The notes under the pieces: model-generated
Seen by the model: the letters and a program-made list of their open reading frames with translations, nothing else
Told to the model about the DNA's origin: nothing
Databases searched by the model: none
Position numbers and translations under genes: made by a program
Part shown: in pieces, positions 14,418 to 21,282 of the stretch
How the letters are laid out: each line of letters starts with the position of its first letter
How positions within the stretch are numbered: position 1 is the stretch's first letter
Source: Verrucomicrobiota bacterium
GTDB lineage: Bacteria; Verrucomicrobiota; Verrucomicrobiia; Limisphaerales; JADLHS01
Assembly (NCBI GenBank): GCA_025360895.1
Contig: JANYBF010000560.1
Location: 1 to 26,751 of the forward strand
DNA: 26,751 nt
Direction of reading: 5' to 3'

Positions 14418-15749
14418 CTATCCGGACAACTGAGACCGATCACCACCCCACTCATTCAACCCGCGCTCGCCTGCGACTCCCGCAGTTCCTGCCGCCAAAA
14501 TCTCCAGCGCTTCGCCGACGAGATATAGTGAGCCGGCAATAACCACGAAGGGATCGTGCGCCGTTCGCTGCAGCGCTTCGACCAAGGAGCAACATTCCAC
14601 TGTCACCGACGATGACGTCTTACGGAAAACTGCGGCCAGTTCGGCGGCTTTCGCCGTTCGTTCGCTGGCCACGGGTACCGTCAGGGTTCGCGCTGCCAGC
14701 GTTGCCAGCCGCGCACACATCGGTCGCCAATCTTTGTCCGCCAATATGCCCAGAATCAGCGTGGGCTTTGCGCTGGGAAAATGTTGTTGCAGCGCCACGG
14801 CCAGCGCCTCCACTCCGGCGAGATTGTGTGCGCCATCCAGCAGGATTTGTTGTCCGCCCGGGCGTGTGACGAGTTGCAAGCGCCCCGGCCAGTTCACTTC
14901 AGCGAGGCCCTTACGAAGCTGGGCGTCACGCACGGGAATTTGCGGCTGCAACACATCCACGGTGGCCAGGGCGAGGGCAGCGTTGAGTTGTTGGTGGTCA
15001 CCGAGCAACGGCAGGTGGGCTTGGAGTTCCGCCTTCAGGCGGCCCGCGTTCAAGATTGTCAACGGTGATTCATTTTTCCGCGCGGCTGCCTCAATCACCC
15101 GCAACGCTTCCGGCTCACTTGTGGCTGTCAACACGGGCACGCCAGGTTTGATGATGCCTGCCTTTTCCACCGCGATTTCCGCCAGTGTATTACCGAGCCA
15201 TTGCTGATGATCCAGTTGGATGTTGGTAATCAGACTCGCCAGCGGCGTAACAATGTTCGTCGCATCCAACCGTCCGCCGAGGCCGGTTTCCCAGATCACC
15301 AAATCGCATTTCTGTTCGGCGAAATAGCGCAGGGACATGACGGTGACAAACTCGAAGAGGGTCGGGTGAACGTCTAGGTTTGGAGTCCCGGCTTTAGCCG
15401 GCTCGGGGACCGTCTGAAGTCGGAACTTCGAACTGTGCGTGCGCACCGCACTCGCCAGACGCACCAGATCGGCCTCGCTGATCCACTGGCGATTAACCTG
15501 AATCCGCTCGCGAAAGGAAACCAGATGCGGCGACGTGAACAGCCCTACACGCAAGCCGGCCGCGCGATAAATGCTTTCCAAGATCGCGCAGGTTGAACCC
15601 TTGCCGTTCGTGCCGGCGATATGGATGAAGCGGAGTTGGTTCTGCGGATTGCCAGCGCGTTCGGCGAGCGTGCGCGTGGTTTCCAACCCAAACCGCGCGC
15701 CAAAAAATCCGAGACCGTAAAGAAAATCAATGGCTTCGGCGTAGGTCAT
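14418..15749 (-). CDS. folC: Bifunctional dihydrofolate synthase / folylpolyglutamate synthase
   Basis: 443 residues from ATG 15749 (MTYAEAIDFLYGLG, where the family begins); ATGs at 15800 and 15785 would add a 12-17 residue head unlike the family. It is a Mur ligase-type ATP enzyme: P-loop AGTNGKGST (45-53), FTSPHL, ETGLGGRLDATN, the ITNI(x)LDH motif and DGAHN at the start of the C-terminal domain. It adds glutamate to dihydropteroate and to folates. Oddity: residues about 108-125 contain KFRLQTVPEPAKAGTPNL, translated from a palindromic repeat (arms CCGGCT/AGCCGG at 15388-15401), between conserved parts of the N-domain just before HPTLFEF. The frame is preserved and all motifs are intact, so activity is expected. 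It is downstream of hisS, 120 bp away. Confidence 0.93.
   Translation of the reverse strand: MTYAEAIDFLYGLGFFGARFGLETTRTLAERAGNPQNQLRFIHIAGTNGKGSTCAILESIYRAAGLRVGLFTSPHLVSFRERIQVNRQWISEADLVRLASAVRTHSSKFRLQTVPEPAKAGTPNLDVHPTLFEFVTVMSLRYFAEQKCDLVIWETGLGGRLDATNIVTPLASLITNIQLDHQQWLGNTLAEIAVEKAGIIKPGVPVLTATSEPEALRVIEAAARKNESPLTILNAGRLKAELQAHLPLLGDHQQLNAALALATVDVLQPQIPVRDAQLRKGLAEVNWPGRLQLVTRPGGQQILLDGAHNLAGVEALAVALQQHFPSAKPTLILGILADKDWRPMCARLATLAARTLTVPVASERTAKAAELAAVFRKTSSSVTVECCSLVEALQRTAHDPFVVIAGSLYLVGEALEILAAGTAGVAGERGLNEWGGDRSQLSG
15385..15421. repeat. Palindromic repeat inserted in frame within folC
   Basis: CCGGCT-TT-AGCCGG (15388-15401) is a 6-bp hairpin flanked by an outer GTCCC/GGGGAC pair (15385-15389, 15405-15410). 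It is followed by GTCTGAAGTC (15412-15421), the same 10-mer that is tandemly repeated in the cbiX gene at 17803-17820. On the minus strand it is translated as part of FolC. Confidence 0.5.
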
Positions 15750-15869
15750 GCGTGGAAAAACGATGACAGGGAGTGCGGCTGCCATTGATACGGCACTCAC
15801 TCAATATGGCGAGCACGGCATCGTCGAGCTTGTCTGGTTTTGTAGAGAGACAGTCGCTGGCTCGGTTCG

Positions 15870-17180
15870 TCATGGCTTGAATCTGCTCGGTTGCTCGCGG
15901 AGAGGGCCGGGGTGAGGGAGAACGTTCGTCAAACCAATCAACTCCCCTACCTCCGCCGCCGTCACCGTCCGTTCCGCGCCCGTTGAGAGATTCCGCACCC
16001 GCACCATTGAGCCGGCTTCTACTCTTGCGGTGTGCGCGGCTTTCAATTCTTGCGCGCGCTTGAATTGCTTGTCCGGTTTCGCGGTCGTGAGCGAGTATTC
16101 CACCACCCGCCCGGCGGAACGCAAATCCTGGATGAGCTTGAGCGAATCTGGGCGCCGCGTTTCGTCCTCGATCAACACGAACACGTCCACGCCGCCGTCG
16201 AATTGCGGAAGCAGGCCGCGGGCTATGAGCAATTCCAGCAACACCACATCGCCTAGGCCAAAGCCGAGCGCGGGCAAATTCACTTTGCCGCCACTTATGA
16301 GTTTCACAAGGTTGTCGTAACGCCCGCCGCCCGCGATGGCGCGAAATTCGCCCTTCCGGTCGAACGCCTCGAAGACCGGCCCGGTATAGTAGGCCAGTCC
16401 GCGAATCACGCGATAGTCCACCTTCACAAAGTCGCCCAACCCCCGGGCGTCGAGATTGTCGAGCATGGCCTTTAGTTCCACGGTCGGTTCGCCCGCTTCG
16501 ATGAAGCGGTTCACGATATCGAGCGAAAATCCGAGCACGGCGAGTTTCTTCTCCGTTTCCTCTGGTGGTGTGCGCTCCAGTTTGTCAATGACCTGGTAAA
16601 ACTGATACTCACCTTCCGTTCCGCGCTCCGCACCTGGCACTCCGCGTTCATAGAATTCCTGCCACGCATTACGGCTGCTGAGACGGATAACGAAATCCTC
16701 GGCGGTCAAACCAAACGAACGCAGCGTGTCTATGAGCAGCGCGATGAGTTCCGCATCGGCGGCGGCATCCCTCTCACCGAAGATGTCAGCATTGAACTGG
16801 AAGTGTTCGCGCAGCCGGCCTTTTTGCTGGCGTTCGTAACGAAACAGTTGCGGGAGCGCGAACCATTTGATGGGCTTTTTGTAAGCGCGTTCGTGCGCCG
16901 CGACCATGCGCGCAAGCGTGGGTGTCATTTCCGGACGCAATGCGATGGCGCGATCCCCCTTATCGGTAAAGTTGTAAAGTTGGCCAACGATCTCCGCGCC
17001 GCTCTTGGTGGTGAAGAGTTCGAGGGATTCGAGCGGTGGGCCGTCGTATTCCCGAAAACCGTACCGGCGCGCGGCCTCCCGCCATTTACCGAAGATGTAT
17101 TGACGCGCGTCGGCGCTCCACACGTCTTTGTGGGGAATGGGTTCAGGATAGAAATCGCGAAAACCGGGCAATCGTTCCAT
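15870..17180 (-). CDS. hisS: Histidyl-tRNA synthetase (HisRS, class II)
   Basis: 436 residues. Opening LPGFRDFYPE is the usual N-terminus (class II motif 1 region follows), motif 2 is seen in LFRYERQQKGRLREHFQFNAD, the histidine motifs appear as VIRGLAYYTGPVFE and AIAGGGRYDNLV, and the motif 3 end is PALGFGLGD. The C-terminal anticodon-binding domain starts near residue 325 (VDVFVLI). It charges tRNA(His). The last 18 residues (from NVLPHPGPLRE) come from a 'GGCCGGGGTGAGGG' dispersed repeat lying on the stop-codon side of the gene, so the C-terminus looks extended or replaced; the catalytic core is untouched. The gene lies between cbiX (82 bp upstream) and folC. Confidence 0.95.
   Translation of the reverse strand: MERLPGFRDFYPEPIPHKDVWSADARQYIFGKWREAARRYGFREYDGPPLESLELFTTKSGAEIVGQLYNFTDKGDRAIALRPEMTPTLARMVAAHERAYKKPIKWFALPQLFRYERQQKGRLREHFQFNADIFGERDAAADAELIALLIDTLRSFGLTAEDFVIRLSSRNAWQEFYERGVPGAERGTEGEYQFYQVIDKLERTPPEETEKKLAVLGFSLDIVNRFIEAGEPTVELKAMLDNLDARGLGDFVKVDYRVIRGLAYYTGPVFEAFDRKGEFRAIAGGGRYDNLVKLISGGKVNLPALGFGLGDVVLLELLIARGLLPQFDGGVDVFVLIEDETRRPDSLKLIQDLRSAGRVVEYSLTTAKPDKQFKRAQELKAAHTARVEAGSMVRVRNLSTGAERTVTAAEVGELIGLTNVLPHPGPLREQPSRFKP
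15899..15920. repeat. 'PHPGPL' dispersed repeat at the hisS 3' end
   Basis: GGAGAGGGCCGGGGTGAGGG and the bases after it, read on the minus strand, encode PHPGPLRE. This motif is one I recall as a widespread dispersed repeat in Verrucomicrobia, Planctomycetes and Gammaproteobacteria, usually intergenic. Here it is inside the coding sequence of hisS near its end. Confidence 0.55.
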
Positions 17181-17262
17181 AGCTCAACGGCAGATTAGCC
17201 GCCCTTCGCGGAAAGGCGAAACGAAAAAGAAACCCCGAGCCTCATTTTCGGCTGATTAAACG

Positions 17263-18114
17263 TCATGCCGAGCGGTTGCCCAACGATTCAGCCGCCTCCC
17301 GTACCCGCTCCAGAATCACCTCCACAATACCCGGCTCGGTTCCAACTGCGGTCGAATACCACACGAGTTTATCATTTCGTTCCGTAGGATTACGCCACGT
17401 CGGCTGGCCAGCGGCCAGGCGTTGTTTCACGATTCGCTCCGGTTCACCCAGCAGGACAGGGATGTCCTCCACGGTGTGCAAGCCATCACTGATGAAAAGT
17501 GGCACGACCACGAGATTTCGCGTCGAAGCCAGGCGATAGCTTTCCGCAATGCGCGGCGTCTCCTCCATGAACACGGCGTGAACGGCGGCGTAGAGTTGGC
17601 GAGCGCGAATCAATTCCACCTGACGCTCAATGGCCTTGCGCGAATTCTCGTTCCGTTCCGTTCCGTGACCAGCGATAAACAAGGTGATGTCCTTGGGCTT
17701 CGGCGCGCGGGGAAATGGGTGTTTCGCCACGACTTCGCAAGCGCGAGCCAGAATCACTTCCGTCATACGCTGGTGCGTCCCGACGGGGCGGCAGTAGAAA
17801 AGTCTGAAGTCTGAAGTCTGAAGTCTAAAGTCGGCGTCCAATCCCAACTCGCGCGGGATTACCTCGTGGCTGAAGTAGCCCTCGCTGATAAACAAGGGAA
17901 CGACCAAGACGCGGGGAGCTTTGACTTCCCGCAGAACTTGGTTCATTTGCGGCTCCTGCTTCCAAAACGCCGCATGCACTCCGGCGAAAATCCTGCGGCG
18001 CCGAAGTTCAGCTGCGTGTTGGAGCACCGGGAGCGCGGAACTGCCGTTCTTGGTCGTGCCATGACCGAGAACGATTAGCGCGATGTCAGAAAAGTCTTCA
18101 CCCATCAGGCTCAA
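17263..18114 (-). CDS. CbiX/SirB-like sirohydrochlorin chelatase family protein, two domains
   Basis: 283 residues made of two similar halves. Half one has LIVLGHGTTKNG (His18) and VVPLFISEGYFSHEVIPREL; half two has LFIAGHGTERN (His150) and VVPLFISDGLHTVEDIPVLL. Family members insert Co2+ or Fe2+ into sirohydrochlorin in cobalamin or siroheme synthesis, with the paired His residues as metal ligands. No other tetrapyrrole gene is nearby, so the substrate is not certain. Residues about 95-106 (DFRLQTSDFRLF) are encoded by a heptanucleotide tandem repeat between the two halves, a possible hypervariable spot. It is probably the first gene of a minus-strand run with hisS and folC. The start at ATG 18114 could also be the ATG at 18105. 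Confidence 0.85.
   Translation of the reverse strand: MSLMGEDFSDIALIVLGHGTTKNGSSALPVLQHAAELRRRRIFAGVHAAFWKQEPQMNQVLREVKAPRVLVVPLFISEGYFSHEVIPRELGLDADFRLQTSDFRLFYCRPVGTHQRMTEVILARACEVVAKHPFPRAPKPKDITLFIAGHGTERNENSRKAIERQVELIRARQLYAAVHAVFMEETPRIAESYRLASTRNLVVVPLFISDGLHTVEDIPVLLGEPERIVKQRLAAGQPTWRNPTERNDKLVWYSTAVGTEPGIVEVILERVREAAESLGNRSA
17800..17832. repeat. Heptanucleotide tandem repeat (AAGTCTG) inside the cbiX-like gene
   Basis: Four adjacent units AAGTCTG, AAGTCTG, AAGTCTG, AAGTCTA (17800-17827) plus a partial fifth (AAGTC, 17828-17832). Gain or loss of one or two 7-bp units would shift the reading frame; three units (21 bp) would keep it. The unit core GTCTGAAGTC also occurs in the repeat inside folC. 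Confidence 0.85.
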
Positions 18115-18189
18115 TGGTTAGCGAACAGTTGCCTACCTCGCAAGGCGGCGTTCGTTGAATCGAAAAAGTGACTGGCGAGTTGAATGTTT

Positions 18190-18218
18190 TTGACTCTGCC
18201 GCCGTCTTTCTCTCTAAT
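18190..18218 (+). promoter_or_regulatory. Candidate sigma-70-type promoter of the cytochrome gene
   Basis: -35 box TTGACT (18190-18195) and -10 box TCTAAT (18213-18218) with an ideal 17-bp spacer. Each differs from consensus at one position. Transcription would start near 18225, about 16 nt before the ATG at 18241. Confidence 0.5.
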
Positions 18219-18240
18219 TTGCTAGAGCCAATTACAAACC

Positions 18241-18690
18241 ATGAAAGATAAAATGACCCTATCCCAACAATTGATTACCCTGACCGTTGCCGCGTCGGTG
18301 GTTGTTTTCAGTACCACCGGCCGCGCGCAAGAACACAAGCAACCGAACATTGACGCGAGCAAGCTCCCACCCGCCTCAACCAAAAAGGGCGTAACCTACG
18401 CGGGCGACATCAAGGCCATCTTTGAGAAATCTTGCGTAAAATGTCACGGGGCGGAAAAGCCCAAAGCTAAACTCAATTTGACGACCTTGGCGGGCGCGCT
18501 CAAGGGCGGAGGCGACGGAAAGGTCATCGAACCGGGCAACAGCTCGAAAAGCATCCTGCTTGCGAGCGTGGCCCGGATTGGCGAGGAAGATGACTGGATG
18601 CCGCCGAAGAAGAATAAAGCCAACATCGGCCCGCTCACAGCCGAACAAGTGGGCTTGATCCGCGCTTGGATTGACCAAGGCGCAAAGTAA
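18241..18690 (+). CDS. Secreted monoheme cytochrome c (planctomycete-type cytochrome domain)
   Basis: 149 residues. An N-terminal signal peptide (KDKMTLSQQLITLTVAASVV, with likely cleavage after GRAQ near residue 30) directs it to the periplasm. The single heme site is CVKCH (Cys65, Cys68, His69), and Met120 in DDWMPPKK is a probable distal ligand. The flanks 'YAGDIKAIFEKSC' and 'LTAEQVGLIRAWIDQGA' are typical of the short cytochrome domain found at the N-terminus of large Planctomycete/Verrucomicrobium DUF1549/DUF1553 proteins; here the domain stands alone. It probably acts as an electron carrier. It is monocistronic: its own promoter candidate upstream and a hairpin 20 bp after the stop. 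The ATG at 18253 (residue 5) is an alternative start. Confidence 0.88.
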   Translation: MKDKMTLSQQLITLTVAASVVVFSTTGRAQEHKQPNIDASKLPPASTKKGVTYAGDIKAIFEKSCVKCHGAEKPKAKLNLTTLAGALKGGGDGKVIEPGNSSKSILLASVARIGEEDDWMPPKKNKANIGPLTAEQVGLIRAWIDQGAK

Positions 18691-18710
18691 GCGGAGAGAT
18701 TTTCAAGAAA

Positions 18711-18738
18711 CGGCGCGGACCTTCACCGGTTCGCGCCG
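18711..18738. terminator. Candidate bidirectional terminator between cytochrome gene and dnaG
   Basis: Arms CGGCGCGGACC (18711-18721) and GGTTCGCGCCG (18728-18738) pair over 11 bp with one G-T wobble and a 6-base loop. It sits in the 54-bp gap between two convergent genes. The plus-strand side is followed by CCTTGTTT and the minus-strand side by TTTCTTG, so U-tracts are weak. Confidence 0.6.
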
Positions 18739-18744
18739 CCTTGT

Positions 18745-20547
18745 TTACGCAAGCGGTGCGAGGGGTTCGCGTTTGAGTTGTTTCAACTGCTGCTGCTCAC
18801 GCAGCATTTCGACCTTCGCGGCATCCGACGTTTCGGGTTGGCTGATGCGTTGCGTCAACGCTGTGATCTGGCCGTCCAAGAATTGGTTCCGCAAACGCAG
18901 GGTGATGTCGGCAAGTTGTTGTTCCGGATTGGGAAGCTCGCGTTTGTCCATCGTCACCTCGGTAATAAGACTGCGGACTTGCGCGGACTCGAACTCGTTA
19001 AGGAACAAACCTAGGTTTCGCCAATTAACTTCCGTGTGCGCTTGCACCCGATGCATGAGGATGTCTTTTACCTCTTCATTGTGAATCCAATTCAGGTTGA
19101 GATGGGCCGTGAGCCACTCCATACCCGCGTCGTGTTTCAACGTCAGTTGGAGCAACCGCAACTCGGTCGTGGAAGGGCGTGGCATTTCCGGCAGGGTCTC
19201 GGTGGCGGCTTCGAATGACTCTTCTTCCACCGCGACCGGAACCACCGTGGTCTTCCTGAACTCGGCGCGCACGGCATCCGATGTCACGCCGAGCCGCAAC
19301 GCGGTTTTCTGGGCATACTTGTCCACGAGCACGGTGTTGCCGGTTTTGCGCACGGCCCCGGCCATTTCACGCACCACGGTGAGGCGGCCCTTGTCCGTAG
19401 CAATGTCGTTGATGCGACAGAGACGACCGAGGTAGTAATCGAAAAAACCTTCCGCCGCTTCGATCAATTTTCGGAACGCTTCGCCCCCGTTGGCTTTGAT
19501 GAAACTGTCCGGATCATGCGGTGCCGGCACCACGGCCACCCGCACGGCAATACCAGACGCCAACAAACTATCCAGCGAGCGGACGGCCGCGTTTTGCCCG
19601 GCGTTATCCGAATCGAAACACAACACCACTTCGTCCACGTAGCGTTTAATGATCCGGGCATGTTGATCCGTAAACGCCGTACCCTGCGGGGCGACGATGT
19701 TCTGCACGCCGGCCATGAAACACGCAATCGAATCGAGCTGCCCCTCGCAGACAATCGCGTAACCCGCGTCAAGAATGGCGCGCTTGGATTTGTCGAGCCC
19801 GAAGAAAACTTTGCTCTTGGTGAAGATCGGGGTCTCCGGTGAGTTGACATACTTGGCCGTTTTCTCATCGCCAGTCAGGACGCGCCCGCTGAAGCCGATT
19901 ACCCGGCCCTGCTCATCGGAGATCGGGAACATCAACCGTCCACGAAAACGGTCGTAGTGGCGATCACTGCCTTCCTTCTTCAGAATCAATCCCGCTTTCT
20001 CCACCACTGCGAGATCGTGCCCCTTGCTTTTCGCCCAGTTCACGGTGTCGTCCCAGGCCTCTGGCGCGGCCCCGAGACGGAAAATTTTCACGGCCTCCTC
20101 GGAAACGCCGCGCTTTGCGAGATAGTCACGTGCGACCTGCCCGGCGGCTTCGTTCGTGAGGGCGCTTTGCCAGCGTTGCGTAATTTGCTCATGAATTTGC
20201 AGCAACGTGTCCTTGAGGTGGCGGGATTCCTGCGCAGCCGGATTCTGATCCACTTCAATGGTTAACTTGGCGCGTTCGGCCAGCCGCCGCACGGCGTCCA
20301 CAAAACCAATGTTCTCGTATTCCTTGACGAAAGTGAACACGTCGCCGCCTTTGTGGCAACCGAAACAGTGAAAGATTTGCTTGTGAGGATTGACGTTGAA
20401 GCTCGGGGACTTTTCTTTGTGAAACGGACAGAGCGCCGTGAAGTTCCCGCCCGCCCGTTTCAACGGCAAATAGCCGCCGATGACATCCACAATGTCACTG
20501 GCGGCGCGGATTTGTTCGAGAGTATTGTCGGAAAACAGCCCGGCCAT
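18745..20547 (-). CDS. dnaG: DNA primase
   Basis: 600 residues; synthesises RNA primers at the replication fork. The N-terminal zinc-binding domain shows Cys40, His43, Cys61 and Cys64 (CPFHKEKSPSF and HCFGCH). The central Toprim catalytic domain has the EGQLDS glutamate near residue 267 (usually EGYMDV) and the FDSDNAG acidic pair near 311. The C-terminal helicase-binding part is less conserved. I chose ATG 20547 (MAGLFSDNTLEQIRAASDIVDVIG) because it matches the usual DnaG N-terminus; the open frame up to 20595 would add 16 unusual residues. It is downstream of cvpA (32 bp gap) on the same strand, and likely co-transcribed with it rather than in the classical rpsU-dnaG-rpoD operon. Confidence 0.95.
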   Translation of the reverse strand: MAGLFSDNTLEQIRAASDIVDVIGGYLPLKRAGGNFTALCPFHKEKSPSFNVNPHKQIFHCFGCHKGGDVFTFVKEYENIGFVDAVRRLAERAKLTIEVDQNPAAQESRHLKDTLLQIHEQITQRWQSALTNEAAGQVARDYLAKRGVSEEAVKIFRLGAAPEAWDDTVNWAKSKGHDLAVVEKAGLILKKEGSDRHYDRFRGRLMFPISDEQGRVIGFSGRVLTGDEKTAKYVNSPETPIFTKSKVFFGLDKSKRAILDAGYAIVCEGQLDSIACFMAGVQNIVAPQGTAFTDQHARIIKRYVDEVVLCFDSDNAGQNAAVRSLDSLLASGIAVRVAVVPAPHDPDSFIKANGGEAFRKLIEAAEGFFDYYLGRLCRINDIATDKGRLTVVREMAGAVRKTGNTVLVDKYAQKTALRLGVTSDAVRAEFRKTTVVPVAVEEESFEAATETLPEMPRPSTTELRLLQLTLKHDAGMEWLTAHLNLNWIHNEEVKDILMHRVQAHTEVNWRNLGLFLNEFESAQVRSLITEVTMDKRELPNPEQQLADITLRLRNQFLDGQITALTQRISQPETSDAAKVEMLREQQQLKQLKREPLAPLA

Positions 20548-20579
20548 GTGTCTATCAAGACGCAAACCAGGCGGCACGT

Positions 20580-21206
20580 CTAGGGCAAACTCCACTCTCT
20601 TCGTTTTACTTGCTGCGTGGCCGCACCCGGATTGGCGGGGAAGGTAGGTTTGATGAGCAGGAAACTGAGATATTTTTTTGTCTGTGATCCGACGAAAGAT
20701 TGCTCCATAACTTCTGCCTGCACCGACTGGAGCGTGGGGAAGAACTGGCTGCCATAGTTGTCATCTTGAAACTTGGTCATCGCCTTGATTTCGGACGTTT
20801 GGTACAGGCGCGCGTTGAGCAGCGCCAAGCCCGCGAGAATGATGCAGGCAAAGCGTAACATTCCGGCCGGCATGGCGAGGTAATACTCGGCCTTGCCGAA
20901 CGTATCGCTGCCCTTGAGCCGTTCACCGATCACCCGTTTGAGAAAGACAAACACGAGCGCCACGAACGTCCCCGTCAAAACATACGCCAAGATGTAGGCG
21001 AGGAGTTTACCCATCCCAACGGTGCTCGCGAGCCACAAGCCCAACGGTTCGTAGGCGACCCCGCACAGCACCACCAGCGCCACCCAAGTCAGCATAAACA
21101 TCACCTCTTGGGACATGCCGTGTTTGCGACCACTGCGGAAGCCGATCAACAAAAGGATCAGCACCACGATGTCAAACCAGTTAATCGGTAGCGTTGCAGC
21201 GTTCAT
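20580..21206 (-). CDS. cvpA: CvpA family membrane protein
   Basis: 208 residues. Four hydrophobic helices are visible: WFDIVVLILLLIGFRSG, MFMLTWVALVVLCGVAY, LLAYILAYVLTGTFVALVFV and MLRFACIILAGLALL. The 'DIxVLxxxxxGxxxGxxxG' start followed by an amphipathic loop is typical of the CvpA (colicin V production) family, an inner membrane protein of poorly known function. I chose ATG 21206 because the hydrophobic helix begins just after it; the open frame reaches back to 21404 with basic, non-membrane sequence. The soluble C-terminus (about 150-208) is specific to this group. It lies between the TPR lipoprotein gene (76 bp) and dnaG. Confidence 0.85.
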   Translation of the reverse strand: MNAATLPINWFDIVVLILLLIGFRSGRKHGMSQEVMFMLTWVALVVLCGVAYEPLGLWLASTVGMGKLLAYILAYVLTGTFVALVFVFLKRVIGERLKGSDTFGKAEYYLAMPAGMLRFACIILAGLALLNARLYQTSEIKAMTKFQDDNYGSQFFPTLQSVQAEVMEQSFVGSQTKKYLSFLLIKPTFPANPGAATQQVKRREWSLP

Positions 21207-21282
21207 AGGGTCAAGCGATCCGGGCGTACATGCGATTGGCAGTCCGCCACGACCCAGAACCAGCCGTTTCCGTGCCAGCAGA

